From JAXMCI01 sp046349435 (lineage in GTDB: Bacteria; Pseudomonadota; Alphaproteobacteria; Dongiales; Dongiaceae), in the NCBI GenBank assembly GCA_046349435.1, contig JAXMCI010000050.1, forward strand, positions 1-50,775: 50,775 bases of DNA. Reading direction: 5' to 3'. The translations under genes were made by a program, and so were the position numbers. Position 1 is the stretch's first letter. The number at the start of each line of letters is the position of its first letter. This document shows positions 23,819 through 32,463 of the stretch, piece after piece. The notes below the pieces were generated by a model. It had not been told where the DNA came from and did no database searches. It worked only from the letters and a program-made list of their open reading frames with translations.

Positions 23819-24535
23819 TCAGGCACGGGCGGACACCATTACTTCACCGGATTCTGCGCCGTCCGGCAAGGGGAGACTCGCATCCGGCGCGACAATTTCC
23901 AGCACCGGGCCGCCGGCGGCCGCCGCGTCCTCCCGATCATGCGTCACGAGCAGGATCGGCAGCCCGCGCCGGCGCCCGTGCTCGAACACGAAGCCACGGA
24001 AACGATTACGCAATTCGCTGTCGAGCCGATTGAAGGGCTCGTCCAGCAGCAGGGCCCGCGGCTCGGCCGCGAGCGTGCGCAGCAGGGCGATGCGGGCCCG
24101 CTGGCCGCCCGACAGGGTCGCCGGATCGCGCTCGGCGAAGCCGGCGAGACCCGCCTCGGCGAGCGCGGCGGCCACCCGGGCGCGCCGTTCCGCCCGGCCG
24201 GTCGACCCGGCGACCCGGGGCAGGCCGAAGGCGATGTTTTCCCCGACCGAGAGGTGCGGGAAGAGCAGGTCGTCCTGAAAAAGAATCCCCAGCCGGCGCC
24301 GCTGCGGCGGCAGCGGCCCGAGCTCCTGGTCGCCGAGCAGCACCCGGCCGCCGGCGGCGAAGGCGGCCGGCAGCGTGCCGCAGAGGAAGGCGAGCAGGCT
24401 CGACTTGCCGCAGCCGCTCGGGCCCATCACCGTCGCCACGGTGCCCGGCGGCACGGTCAGCGACAGCGGCGCCACCAGGCGGCGCGCGCCCAGCCCGAGC
24501 CAGACCCGCTCGAGAATCAGCGGCGCGCCGCTCAT
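23819..24535 (-). CDS. ABC transporter ATP-binding protein (YnjD-like)
   Basis: A 238-residue ATPase: Walker A VMGPSGCGKSSLLAFL, Q-loop LFQDDLLFPHLSV, signature LSGGQRARIALLRTLA, Walker B ALLLDEPFNRLD and switch His in LLVTHDREDA. It energises the permease encoded just upstream, with which it overlaps as ATGA. The order binding protein, double-length permease, ATPase matches the E. coli ynjB-ynjC-ynjD set, whose substrate is not settled. Confidence 0.87.
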   Translation of the reverse strand: MSGAPLILERVWLGLGARRLVAPLSLTVPPGTVATVMGPSGCGKSSLLAFLCGTLPAAFAAGGRVLLGDQELGPLPPQRRRLGILFQDDLLFPHLSVGENIAFGLPRVAGSTGRAERRARVAAALAEAGLAGFAERDPATLSGGQRARIALLRTLAAEPRALLLDEPFNRLDSELRNRFRGFVFEHGRRRGLPILLVTHDREDAAAAGGPVLEIVAPDASLPLPDGAESGEVMVSARA

Positions 24536-26262
24536 CGCGGCGTGGCCGGCCGGGCGGCGGCGCGGCGACGGCCGGAAAGGCCGAGCGCCAGCGCGAAGCC
24601 GGCCAGCGGCAGCAGGCTCTGCAGGAACGTCTCGACGCCGATCAGCCGGCGGTCGGCGCCGGCCGACAGCGCGATCGCCTCGGTGGCGAGGGTGGCGAAT
24701 CGCCCGGCCCCGGCGTAGAGCGTCGGCAGATAGAGCCCGACGCTGACCGCGAATCCCACGGCCAGCGCCGCCAGCACCGGCCGGCGCAGCAGCGGCAGCT
24801 TGAGTCGCCAGAAGATTCGCGCCGGGCCGGCGCCCAGGCAGGCGGCGCTGCGGGCATAGCGCTCGTCGAGCGCGCGGAATGGATCGGCCAGCGTCAGGAA
24901 GACATAGGGCAGCACGAACAGCAGGTGGCTCCAGACCAGCGCCGCCCAGCCGCCGTCGAGGTCGAGCGCCACCAGCACCATCTGCAGCCCGAACAGGAAG
25001 GAGACCTGCGGCACCAGCAGCGGCAGATAGAGCAGCCACAGGCTGCGGGTCGGCGCCGCCATGCGGCGGCGCTGCTCGTTCTCCAGGCAGCCCAGCGCCA
25101 GGGCCAGCGCCAGCAGCGCCGACAGCCCGCCGGCCACGAGCGTGGTGGAGAGCGGCCAGGCCAGGCCGGCGAGGCCGCGGCGCCAGTTGTCCAGCGTCCA
25201 GGCGGCCGGCAGGGCGGCCGGGAAGGGCCAGCGCGCCGCCAGGCTCCACAGCCCCATGCCGGCGATCCCGGCGACGGCCAGCGCCAGGATCGCCGCCATC
25301 GCCGCGCCGGCGGCGAGCCGCGCCGGACGGTCGAGCGGGCGCAGCCGCCTTCCGTCGGCGAGCAGCGGCCGGGCGAGGCGGGCGACGGCGCGCTCGGATG
25401 CGGCCCAGAGCAGGATCGCGCCGGCCGCCAGCAGCAGCTGCAGGCAGCCGGCGGCGGCGGCGGGGAAGCGCCAGGCGAGGTCGGCCTCGTTGCTCCAGCG
25501 CAGCACCAGCGGGGCGAGCGGCGGCGGCGTCGCCGGCCCGAGGATCAGCGCCATGTCGACCACCGACAGGCCGAAGGCGAGGACGGCGTAGACCGGCAGC
25601 CGGATCAGCGGGTAGAGCCGCGGCAGCACCGTCTTCAGCCAGGCGGCCGCCGCGCCGTAGCCCAGCCCGCGGGCGAGCTGCAGGCTGCGCCCGGCATCGA
25701 GCTGGCCGAGGCCGGCGAGGCACATCAGCAGCAGGTACGGGGTCTCCTTGACCACCAGCCCCAGCGCCAGCGCCAGGCCCTGGCGGTCCTGCAGGGTGAC
25801 GAGGTCGGGCGGCAGGTCGGAGCCGGTCGCCCAGGGCGAGAGCAGCCGCAGGATCCAGCCGCTGGGCGCGATCAGGAAGGCCAGCCCGATGGCGGCCGAG
25901 ACGTGCGGCACGGCGAGCAGCGGCGCCAGCAGCCGGCGCGCCAGCCGCATCGCCGCGCTGTCGTGCCAGGCGGCGCAGAAGCCCAGCGCCAGCGCCAGCG
26001 ACAGCAGGGTGGCGCCGAGCCCGCCGGAGAGCGACAGGGTCACCGCGTGCGGCAGGCCGGGCTCGGCCAGCAGCTGCCGCCAGGGGGCCAGCGACAGGCG
26101 CTCGCCGCCGAGCGCCGGCAGGTAGCCGAAGGCCGGCAGCACGGTACCGAGCAGGCCGGCGCCGATCGGCAGCAGGAAGAGGGCGATCGTCAGGCCCGGC
26201 AGCAGGCCGGGCAGGTCGAGGCGCGGCCGGGGGAGCGCCGCCCCCGCGCCGCCCGCCGTCAC
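24532..26262 (-). CDS. Double-length ABC transporter permease (YnjC-like)
   Basis: A 576-residue permease with about twelve membrane helices in two tandem BPD_transp_1 domains. The EAA-type loops are ARGLGYGAAAAWLKTVLPRLYPLI in the first half and AACLGAGPARIFWRLKLPLLRRP in the second. The GTG at 26262 overlaps the binding-protein stop as GTGA and is preferred; an ATG at 26283 would give a 25-bp overlap. The fused double permease is typical of iron, thiamine and YnjC-type importers. It is in the inner membrane with the ATPase encoded next. Confidence 0.83.
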   Translation of the reverse strand: MTAGGAGAALPRPRLDLPGLLPGLTIALFLLPIGAGLLGTVLPAFGYLPALGGERLSLAPWRQLLAEPGLPHAVTLSLSGGLGATLLSLALALGFCAAWHDSAAMRLARRLLAPLLAVPHVSAAIGLAFLIAPSGWILRLLSPWATGSDLPPDLVTLQDRQGLALALGLVVKETPYLLLMCLAGLGQLDAGRSLQLARGLGYGAAAAWLKTVLPRLYPLIRLPVYAVLAFGLSVVDMALILGPATPPPLAPLVLRWSNEADLAWRFPAAAAGCLQLLLAAGAILLWAASERAVARLARPLLADGRRLRPLDRPARLAAGAAMAAILALAVAGIAGMGLWSLAARWPFPAALPAAWTLDNWRRGLAGLAWPLSTTLVAGGLSALLALALALGCLENEQRRRMAAPTRSLWLLYLPLLVPQVSFLFGLQMVLVALDLDGGWAALVWSHLLFVLPYVFLTLADPFRALDERYARSAACLGAGPARIFWRLKLPLLRRPVLAALAVGFAVSVGLYLPTLYAGAGRFATLATEAIALSAGADRRLIGVETFLQSLLPLAGFALALGLSGRRRAAARPATPR

Positions 26263-27482
26263 TGGGCGTAGCGCCGGCGCCATTCCGTCTCGAGCCGGCC
26301 GGTCCAGCTCGGATGCGGCTCGAGCAGCGTGTGGCCGAGCGCCGAGGGGGGCAGGGTGGCGACGCCGCGCGGCTGCTCCTCGAAACGGGTGCGCCACTCC
26401 GGCGGCAGCTTGTCGATCGCCAGCACGGTCGGGTCGCCCCAGACCGCCGGATCCTGCTTGTGCAGCTGCGCCTCCGGCGAGAGCAGGAAGTTGGCCACCA
26501 CCATCGCCGCCGCCTTGGCCTTGGCGTTGAACGGGATGGCGACGAAATGGGTGTTGCCGATCGAGCCGCCCTCCGGGACGAAGGTCCGCACCGTGTCGGG
26601 CAGCAGCCCCTGGGCGATCGCCGAGGAGGCGTCGGCCGGGTTGAAGGAGAGCGCGATGTCGACCTCGCCGTCGGCCAGCAGCTGGCGCTGCGCCGGGTTG
26701 TTGGCCGGGAACACCTTGCCGCCGCGCCAGAGCAGCGGATGGAGCTGGTCGAGCCACGGCCAGAGCTGCGCGGTGGCGGCGGCGAAGCTCTCGTCGGTCG
26801 CCGGCTTCTGCAGCACCGTGGGGTCGGGCGCGAAGGCGTAGAGCGCCTGCTTCAGGAAGGTGTTGCCGATGAAGTCGGGCGGCGCCGGGTAGGTGAAGCG
26901 GCCGGGATGCGCCTTGGCCCAGGCGAGCAGGTCGGGCAGCTTGCGCGGCGGCTCGGGCAGCCGCCTGGTGTCGTAGAGGAAGATCAGCTGCGCCATGCCC
27001 CAGGGCGCTTCCATGCCGTCGACCGGGATGGTGAAGTCGACGGCGACGCTCGGCTTCTCGGCCGGGTCGACGAAGGCCATGCTGGGCAGCAGCTGGGTGA
27101 AGGGCCCGAGCAGCAGGCTCTTCGCCTTCATCGCCGCGAAGTTCTCGCCGTTCACCCAGATGAGGTCGACCGAGCCGTCATCCTGCTTGCCGGCCGCCTT
27201 CTCGGCCAGCACCCGGGCAACCGCCTCGGCGGTGTCCGCCAGCTTCACGTGGCGCAGCGTGATGCCGTACTCGGCCGCCAGCTTCTCGCCGGCCCAGGCG
27301 ATGTAGGCGTTGATCCGCTCGTCGCCACCCCAGGCGTTGAAGTACACCGTCTGGCCGTGCGCGACGGTCAGGGCCTCCTGGAAGCTGGAGGGCGCCGGAT
27401 CGGCCGGCGCCGGCGTCGCCGTCGCGGCGAGCCCGAGGGCGAGACAAGCCGCCGCCGCGATGCGGCGCAGGCGGGACGACAT
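26259..27482 (-). CDS. ABC transporter substrate-binding protein (YnjB-like)
   Basis: A 407-residue periplasmic protein with a signal peptide (AAAACLALGLAATATPAPADP). The mature protein has an extracellular-solute-binding fold: VYFNAWGGDERINAYIAW, VDLIWVNGENFAAMK, APWGMAQLIFLYDT, VDIALSFNPADASSAIAQG and GNTHFVAIPFNAKAKAAA. These phrases are characteristic of the YnjB family, which has a conserved WGG segment near the mature N-terminus. It begins the three-gene importer operon. The ligand is unknown. Confidence 0.85.
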   Translation of the reverse strand: MSSRLRRIAAAACLALGLAATATPAPADPAPSSFQEALTVAHGQTVYFNAWGGDERINAYIAWAGEKLAAEYGITLRHVKLADTAEAVARVLAEKAAGKQDDGSVDLIWVNGENFAAMKAKSLLLGPFTQLLPSMAFVDPAEKPSVAVDFTIPVDGMEAPWGMAQLIFLYDTRRLPEPPRKLPDLLAWAKAHPGRFTYPAPPDFIGNTFLKQALYAFAPDPTVLQKPATDESFAAATAQLWPWLDQLHPLLWRGGKVFPANNPAQRQLLADGEVDIALSFNPADASSAIAQGLLPDTVRTFVPEGGSIGNTHFVAIPFNAKAKAAAMVVANFLLSPEAQLHKQDPAVWGDPTVLAIDKLPPEWRTRFEEQPRGVATLPPSALGHTLLEPHPSWTGRLETEWRRRYAQ

Positions 27483-27603
27483 CGGCAGAACCTCTCGCCA
27501 GCGGGGAAGACGGCGGAGTGTAGCGGCGCCCCGCGGCCCTGTCACCGGCAGGGCTGGCGGCCTGCGCTCCTATTTCCCTGCCCCCCCCTTGCGCCCCCTT
27601 ACG

Positions 27604-27633
27604 CCTCCCCTTGCCGGGTCCTTGCCGGGGAGG
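27604..27633. repeat. Short palindrome between ynjB-like gene and msrB
   Basis: CCTCCCC (27604-27610) and GGGGAGG (27627-27633) bracket two TTGCCGGG-like units, next to runs of C. It resembles the CTCCCC elements at 32290 and 36842 and lies just past the msrB stop. I see no gene between 27483 and 27669. Confidence 0.45.
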
Positions 27634-27669
27634 GGGCATGGTGGCGCGAGGTCGGCACGGCCGCGCCGC

Positions 27670-28056
27670 CTACTCCTCCTTCGGCTCGAAGCGCATCGCC
27701 ACGCCGTTCATGCAGTAGCGCAGGCCGGTGGGGGCGGGGCCGTCCTCGAAGACGTGGCCGAGATGGCCGCCGCAGCGCGCGCAATGCACCTCCGTGCGGG
27801 TCATGAAGAAGCTGCGGTCGGTCGTGGTGCCGACGGCGCCCTCGAGCGGCCGGAAGAAGCTCGGCCATCCCGTGCCGCTGTTGAACTTGGTGTCGGCGCC
27901 GAACAGCTCCGTGCCGCAGCCGGCGCAGCGATAGGTGCCGTCGGCGTACTGCTTGTCGAGCGGGCTGGTGCCGGCCCGCTCGGTGCCGTGCTTGCGCAGC
28001 ACGCGATACTGCTCGGGGGTGAGCGCGCTGCGCCACTCCTCGTCGCTCTTGCTCAC
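27670..28056 (-). CDS. msrB: Peptide-methionine (R)-S-oxide reductase
   Basis: A 128-residue MsrB. Zinc-binding CxxC pairs are YRCAGCGTELF and VHCARCGGHLGH, and the catalytic cysteine is in LRYCMNGVAMRF. SGTGWPSFF and DRSFFMTRTEVHC are family signatures. It reduces methionine-R-sulfoxide in proteins with thioredoxin. No signal peptide is present, so it is cytoplasmic. A hypothetical gene runs into its start with a 4-bp overlap. Confidence 0.95.
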   Translation of the reverse strand: MSKSDEEWRSALTPEQYRVLRKHGTERAGTSPLDKQYADGTYRCAGCGTELFGADTKFNSGTGWPSFFRPLEGAVGTTTDRSFFMTRTEVHCARCGGHLGHVFEDGPAPTGLRYCMNGVAMRFEPKEE

Positions 28057-28613
28057 CGGGAAGGCCTCGGTCTCCTTGCTGCGCGCTCATGGCTCCTCGC
28101 TTCGCCGGCGCTGCCCCGGCTGGATGAGAGATGGCGCGGCCGGCCGGCCGCGGCAAGCGTCGCGGAGCACGCGTCAGGGCGAGATAGGCGGACCGGCCGG
28201 CAGGCGGCGTCGCCGCCGGCCGCCGCGCCGCGGCGGCGGCGATGCCGTCCGCCGGGCGCCGCGGCCGGCGCCAGGTCGACTTGGCCGAGCGCCGCCGGCG
28301 CCGCGCCGGGGCGGCCGCACAGGATGGTCTCGACCATCATCCGGCGCCGGCCGTCGTCGCGCAGCACGAACAGCGCGCCGTCCGCCGGCTGCTGGCTGAG
28401 CGCGACGGCGACCGCGCCGCCCGGCGCCAGGGTGCCGAGGTCGCGGTCGACCCAGTGGCCGAACATCAGCCGGCACTGCAGCGCCACGGCGCCGTCGTTG
28501 GCCAGCGTCAGGGTCACCGGCCGGTCGCCGGCGGCCTCCGCCGGCCGGGCGAGCAGCCCCGCCGGCGCGGCGAGCAGCGCCGCCAGCAGGGCGAGGCGGG
28601 CGAGGGCGCGCAT
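28053..28613 (-). CDS. Putative exported protein, C-terminus uncertain
   Basis: A ~186-residue frame with a clear signal peptide (ALARLALLAALLAAPAGLLA) and a plausible small beta domain (PVTLTLANDGAVALQCRLMFGHWV, LGTLAPGGAVAVALS, GALFVLRDDGRRRMMVETILC). After about residue 120 the sequence becomes Arg/Gly-rich low complexity (GGRHRRRRGAAAGG) and stops look arbitrary. An alternative frame in the same region ends at 28174. A frameshift or sequencing indel in the GC-rich 28200-28260 stretch is possible. It starts on the last base of the pyridoxine oxidase stop codon. I do not recognise its function. Confidence 0.5.
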   Translation of the reverse strand: MRALARLALLAALLAAPAGLLARPAEAAGDRPVTLTLANDGAVALQCRLMFGHWVDRDLGTLAPGGAVAVALSQQPADGALFVLRDDGRRRMMVETILCGRPGAAPAALGQVDLAPAAAPGGRHRRRRGAAAGGDAACRPVRLSRPDACSATLAAAGRPRHLSSSRGSAGEARSHERAARRPRPSR

Positions 28614-30199
28614 CACGCGGCCGGCGGCCGGCGCGGCGCCAGCGGCGCGCGGCCGCGCAGCAGGTCGCTGGCGCGCTCGGCCATCGCGATGATGGCGGCG
28701 TTGACCGGCCCGGTGGTGATGGTCGGGATCACCGAGGCGTCGCAGACGAAGAGTCCGGCGATCTCCGGGTCGGCCAGGTCCGGCCCGACCACCGCACCGG
28801 CGTCGACGCCCATGCGGCAGGTGCCGACCGGGTGGTGGTGGGTGAAGGCGGCGCGCTCGAGAAAGGCGAGCCGCTCGGCGCGGCTGCCGGCCGCCGGCCC
28901 GGGGAGCAGGCCGGGCAGCAGCTCGGCCGCCCGCCAGTCGGCCAGCGCGGCGCCGTGGCCGACCGCGCGGGCCGCGTCCAGCGCGTCGAGATAGGCCTCG
29001 CGGTCATAGGCCTCGGCGAGATAGTTGGGGTCGAGCAGCGGCGGCACGGCGGGGTCGGCGCTGGCCAGCCGCAGGCTGCCGCGGCTCCGCGGATGGGTGA
29101 AGCCGAACATCAGGGTGTAGGCCTCGCCGGCCGGCGGCGCGGCGAACTGCTCGGTCACCACCGGCACGACGACGCAGGCCAGCACCAGCTCGGGCGCGCC
29201 CGCCGCGGCCGCCCCGGGGCGCGACAGGTACATCAGCGATTCCGAATGCTGGTACTTCGACGGCGGCACCGGCCGCCGCGCCGCGTAGACAGTGCCGCCC
29301 GACAGCAGGTGGTCGTGCAGGTTGGCGCCGACCCCCGGCCGGTCGGCCGCCACCGGGATGCCGAGCCCGCGCAGGTCGGCCGCCGGCCCGATGCCGGAAC
29401 GCAGCAGCAGCGCCGGCGAGCCCAGCGCGCCGGCGGCGAGCACGACGCCGCGCTCGGCGCCAAGCGTGCGCAGGCCGCCGGGCCCCTGCACCCGGACGCC
29501 ACGGCAGCGGCCGCCCTCGATGACGAGGGTCAGCGCCGCGGTCCCGGTCAGCAGGGTCAGGTTGGGCCGCCCTGCCGCCGGCGCCAGGTAGGCGTCGGCG
29601 ATGGTCTGCCGCCGCCCGTCGCGGATGGTCAGCGTGTTGAGGCAGGGGCCGGCGAGGCGGGCGCCGTTGTGGTCGTCGGTCGGCGCGTGGCCGGCCTCGG
29701 CGCCCGCCGCCATGTAGGCCAGCGTCACCGGGCTGGGCTCGGCCGGCCGGGTCAGCCAGACCGGCCCGTCGCTGCCGTGCCAGGGCGACGGCCCGGGGGC
29801 GTAGGTCTCGCTGCGCAGAAAATAGGGGAACAGGTCGGCGAAGCCCCAGCCGGCGCAGCCGGCGCCCGCCCAGCGGTCGAAGTCGCTGGCATGGCCGCGG
29901 ACATGCGCCATGGCGTTGAGCGCGGTCGAGCCGCCGACCACCCGGCCGCGCGGCCAGTCAAGCACCCGGCCGGCGGCGTGGCGCTGCGGCACGGTGCGCC
30001 AGCCCCAGTCGATGGCACTGCCCTGCAGCTGCGGCCAGCGCGCCGGCTCCGCGATCCAGGGATGGTCGGCCGGGCCGCCGGCCTCGACCAGCCCGACCCG
30101 CAGGCCCGGCTCCTCGCTCAGCCGCCCCGCGAGCACCGCGCCGGCGGTTCCGGAACCAATGACCAAGTAGTCGAACCAATCTGCTGCCGCCGGTCCCAT
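28613..30199 (-). CDS. Pyridoxine 4-oxidase (GMC flavoprotein)
   Basis: A 528-residue FAD enzyme of the GMC family. FAD-binding GxGxxG is in DYLVIGSGTAGAVLAGRL, the second GMC motif is DWPRGRVVGGSTALNAMAHV, and the catalytic His region is HHHPVGTCRMG (454-464) followed by TTGPVNAAI. The segments LQGSAIDWGWRTVPQ, MAHVRGHASDFD and RRPVPPSKYQHSESLMYL closely match my memory of Mesorhizobium loti pyridoxine 4-oxidase rather than choline dehydrogenases. That enzyme oxidises pyridoxine to pyridoxal with O2. The gene is divergent from the pyridoxamine aminotransferase and pyridoxal dehydrogenase genes, supporting the call. A box shared with the 44.4-kb regulator site lies just upstream of its ATG. 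Confidence 0.8.
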   Translation of the reverse strand: MGPAAADWFDYLVIGSGTAGAVLAGRLSEEPGLRVGLVEAGGPADHPWIAEPARWPQLQGSAIDWGWRTVPQRHAAGRVLDWPRGRVVGGSTALNAMAHVRGHASDFDRWAGAGCAGWGFADLFPYFLRSETYAPGPSPWHGSDGPVWLTRPAEPSPVTLAYMAAGAEAGHAPTDDHNGARLAGPCLNTLTIRDGRRQTIADAYLAPAAGRPNLTLLTGTAALTLVIEGGRCRGVRVQGPGGLRTLGAERGVVLAAGALGSPALLLRSGIGPAADLRGLGIPVAADRPGVGANLHDHLLSGGTVYAARRPVPPSKYQHSESLMYLSRPGAAAAGAPELVLACVVVPVVTEQFAAPPAGEAYTLMFGFTHPRSRGSLRLASADPAVPPLLDPNYLAEAYDREAYLDALDAARAVGHGAALADWRAAELLPGLLPGPAAGSRAERLAFLERAAFTHHHPVGTCRMGVDAGAVVGPDLADPEIAGLFVCDASVIPTITTGPVNAAIIAMAERASDLLRGRAPLAPRRPPAA

Positions 30200-30206
30200 C
30201 GCCGTC

Positions 30207-30219
30207 CGAACCAATCCTC
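30207..30219. promoter_or_regulatory. Putative FCD-regulator box between pyridoxine oxidase and aminotransferase genes
   Basis: CGAACCAATCCTC is identical over 13 bases to the left half and loop of the palindrome at 44438-44460, upstream of the FCD regulator and bicupin genes. Only a half-site is present. It sits in the 132-bp divergent region, 8 bp from the oxidase ATG. Confidence 0.5.
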
Positions 30220-30331
30220 TCGTCCCGGCGGATATGGTTGCCGGATTCGTCCCGCCCAGTCTATCATCCCGGCACCACCCGAGGCGGCCCGCGGGCCGCC
30301 GATGCGAAGGCCAGGGGAGGCCCCGACGACC

Positions 30332-31507
30332 ATGACCTCGCGGCGAATCGCCGAGCCGGTGATCACCCTGTCGGCCGGCCCGGTGCCGGCCTGGCCCGCG
30401 GTGCTGCGGGCGATGTCGCGGCCGGTCCACTACGACTTCGATCCCTGGTTCCAGCAGTTCTACGAGCAGGTGGCGCAGAAGGCGGCGCGCGCCCTGAAGG
30501 TCGCCGATCCCGCGCTGATCCTGCATTGCGAGCCGGCGCCCGGCATCGAGGCGGCGGCCGCGTCGCTGATCGGCCCGGAAGACGTCGTCCTCAACCTCGC
30601 CTCGGGCGTCTACGGCAAGGGCTTCGGCTACTGGTCGCAGCGCTACAACAAGGAGCTGGTCGAGATCGAGGTGCCGTACGACCGGGCGATCGACCCGGCC
30701 GCCGTGGCCGAGGCCTTCCGCCGCCGGCCCGACATCAAGGTGGTCTCGCTGGTGCACCACGACACGCCGTCCGGGACCATCAACCCGGCGCGCGAGATCG
30801 GCCGCATCGTGCGCGACCATGACGGCCTGCTGATCGTCGACGCCGTCTCGTCCTTCGGCGGCATGGACATCCACCCCGAGGATTGCTGCGCCGACATCTT
30901 CATCACCGGCCCCGGCAAGTGCCTGGGCGGCGCGCCGGGCCTCACCGTCATGGCGGTCAGCGACCGCGCCTGGCGCCACATGGCGGCCAACCCGAGGGCG
31001 CCGCGCGCCTCGGCCTTGAGCCTGCTCGACTGGCGCGAGGCCTGGAGCCGGGACAAGCCGTTCCCCTTCACCCCCTCGGTCGCCGAGGTCAGCGGCCTCG
31101 ACGCCGCGCTCGACCAGTATCTCGAGGAGGGGCCGGAGGCGGTCTGGCGCCGCCACGCGCTCACCGCGCGCGCCTGCCGCGCCGGCGTCAAGGCGATGGG
31201 GCTGTCGCTCTGGGCGAACCCGGAGGCGATCGCCTCGCCGACCACCACCGCGGTGCGGGTGCCGGACGGCGTCTCCGACCAGCAGCTCATCGCCACCGCG
31301 CGGGCCGCCTTCGGCGTGGTCTTCTCGACCGGCCGCGGCGCGACGCTCGGCAAGCTGCTTCGCATCGGCCATATGGGCCCGGTGGCCGAGCCGATCTACG
31401 CCACCGTGGCGGTGACCGCGCTGGGCGGCGCGCTGCGCCGGCTCGGCCGCAAGGCCGATGTCGGGGCCGGCGTCGAGGCGGCGCTGGCCGAGATCGCGGC
31501 GGGCTGA
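30332..31507 (+). CDS. Pyridoxamine-pyruvate aminotransferase
   Basis: A 391-residue class V PLP-fold aminotransferase that would convert pyridoxamine plus pyruvate to pyridoxal plus alanine, using its substrate rather than bound PLP. The reactive lysine is Lys196 in ITGPGKCLGGAPGL. The segments EPVITLSAGPVPAWP, LNLASGVYGKGFGYW, HHDTPSGTINP, DAVSSFGGMDIHPEDC and LLRIGHMGP match the M. loti enzyme as I remember it, and the length is nearly the same (about 393). General alanine-glyoxylate aminotransferases lack most of these. The ATG at 30332 is preferred over 30302 by length; GGAGG lies 11 bp upstream. The pyridoxal dehydrogenase gene follows 38 bp later. Confidence 0.85.
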   Translation: MTSRRIAEPVITLSAGPVPAWPAVLRAMSRPVHYDFDPWFQQFYEQVAQKAARALKVADPALILHCEPAPGIEAAAASLIGPEDVVLNLASGVYGKGFGYWSQRYNKELVEIEVPYDRAIDPAAVAEAFRRRPDIKVVSLVHHDTPSGTINPAREIGRIVRDHDGLLIVDAVSSFGGMDIHPEDCCADIFITGPGKCLGGAPGLTVMAVSDRAWRHMAANPRAPRASALSLLDWREAWSRDKPFPFTPSVAEVSGLDAALDQYLEEGPEAVWRRHALTARACRAGVKAMGLSLWANPEAIASPTTTAVRVPDGVSDQQLIATARAAFGVVFSTGRGATLGKLLRIGHMGPVAEPIYATVAVTALGGALRRLGRKADVGAGVEAALAEIAAG

Positions 31508-31545
31508 GGCCGATGGACGAGAGATCAAGCGCGAGGGGGGATTCG

Positions 31546-32286
31546 ATGCGCAGGTTCGAGGGACGCGTGGCGGTGGTGAGCGGCGCCGCGCAGGGCATGG
31601 GCAAGGCGGTGGCGCTCCGGCTCGGCGAGGAGGGCGCGACGGTGGTCGCCGTCGACATCAACGCCGCCGGCGCCGAGGCGACGGCGCGCGAGATCGGCGG
31701 CGCCTCCTTCGCCCAGCCCTGCGACATCGGCGATCCCGCCGCGGTCGCTGCGCTGTTCGGCGAGGTCGCGCGCCAGGCCGGCAAGCTCGACGTGCTGGTC
31801 AACGTCGCGGCCATCGTGCCCTTCGTGAAGTGGGACGAGCTGACCTTCGAGGAGTGGCGCCGGATCCAGCGCACCAACCTCGACGGCCTGTTCCTGATGT
31901 GCCGCGCCGGCTCCGACCTGATGCGGCGCGGCGGCTACGGCCGGATCGTCAACTTCAGCTCCAACTCGATCTTCGCCGGCACGCCCAACATGGCGCACTA
32001 CGTCGCCTCCAAGGGCGGCGTGCTGACCTTCAGCCGGGCGCTCGCCACCGAGCTCGGCGGCTACAAGATCACCGTCAACTGCGTCTGCCCGGGCCTGGTC
32101 GACACCGAGGGCGTGCAGCAGACGCCGCACAAGGACGCCTTCGGCTTCGTCGACATGCTGCAGGCCGTCAAGGGCCGCGGCCTGCCCGCCGACATCGTCC
32201 CGGCGGTCGCCTTCCTCGCCTCGGAGGAGGCGCACTGGATCACCGGCCAGGCGCTGGTCGTCGACGCCGGCATGGTGCGCTGGTAG
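31546..32286 (+). CDS. Pyridoxal 4-dehydrogenase (SDR family)
   Basis: A 246-residue classical short-chain dehydrogenase that would oxidise pyridoxal to 4-pyridoxolactone with NAD+. The cofactor motif is VVSGAAQGMGKAVA, the acidic VVAVDIN favours NAD, and the catalytic residues are Ser139/Ser141, Tyr152 and Lys156 in HYVASKGG. AAIVPFVKWDEL, FAGTPNMAHYVASKGG, FGFVDMLQAVKGRG and the terminal VVDAGMVRW strongly recall the M. loti enzyme (248 residues). The ATG at 31546 follows GAGGGGGG; an ATG at 31513 would add 11 residues. It is cotranscribed with the aminotransferase gene. Confidence 0.83.
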   Translation: MRRFEGRVAVVSGAAQGMGKAVALRLGEEGATVVAVDINAAGAEATAREIGGASFAQPCDIGDPAAVAALFGEVARQAGKLDVLVNVAAIVPFVKWDELTFEEWRRIQRTNLDGLFLMCRAGSDLMRRGGYGRIVNFSSNSIFAGTPNMAHYVASKGGVLTFSRALATELGGYKITVNCVCPGLVDTEGVQQTPHKDAFGFVDMLQAVKGRGLPADIVPAVAFLASEEAHWITGQALVVDAGMVRW

Positions 32287-32372
32287 GAAATCCTTCTCCC
32301 TCCCCCCTTGCGGGGGAGGGCTGGGGTGGGGGGTGCCGCCGCACGGCGCCCGCGCGCCCTGCCACGCCCCCC

Positions 32373-32450
32373 CTTGTCATGCCCGGCCTTGAGCCGGGCA
32401 TCCAGCTTGCGGCCGCCATGGATTGCCGGGTCAAGCCCGGCAATGACAAG
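32373..32450. repeat. REP-like inverted pair
   Basis: CTTGTCATGCCCGGCC...GAGCCGGGCATCC is followed by ATTGCCGGGTCAAGCCCGGCAATGACAAG, the two units facing each other. It belongs to the same family as 4591, 33875 and 43134. A CTCCCTCCCCCCTTG...GGGGGAGGG palindrome precedes it (32298-32325). It separates convergent genes. Confidence 0.8.
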
Positions 32451-32463
32451 AAGAGAGGCAGCT

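Noticed and set aside
30153..30180. Two further GAACCAAT copies near the oxidase start
   Set aside because: They fall inside the coding sequence, where the Ile-Gly-Ser-Gly-Thr Rossmann codons and the Trp-Phe pair dictate the bases; only the intergenic copy at 30207 was kept.
28832..30331. Long upstream extension of the pyridoxamine aminotransferase frame
   Set aside because: The frame is open only because it is antisense to the pyridoxine oxidase gene; the aminotransferase family begins at the ATG at 30332, with GGAGG just upstream.
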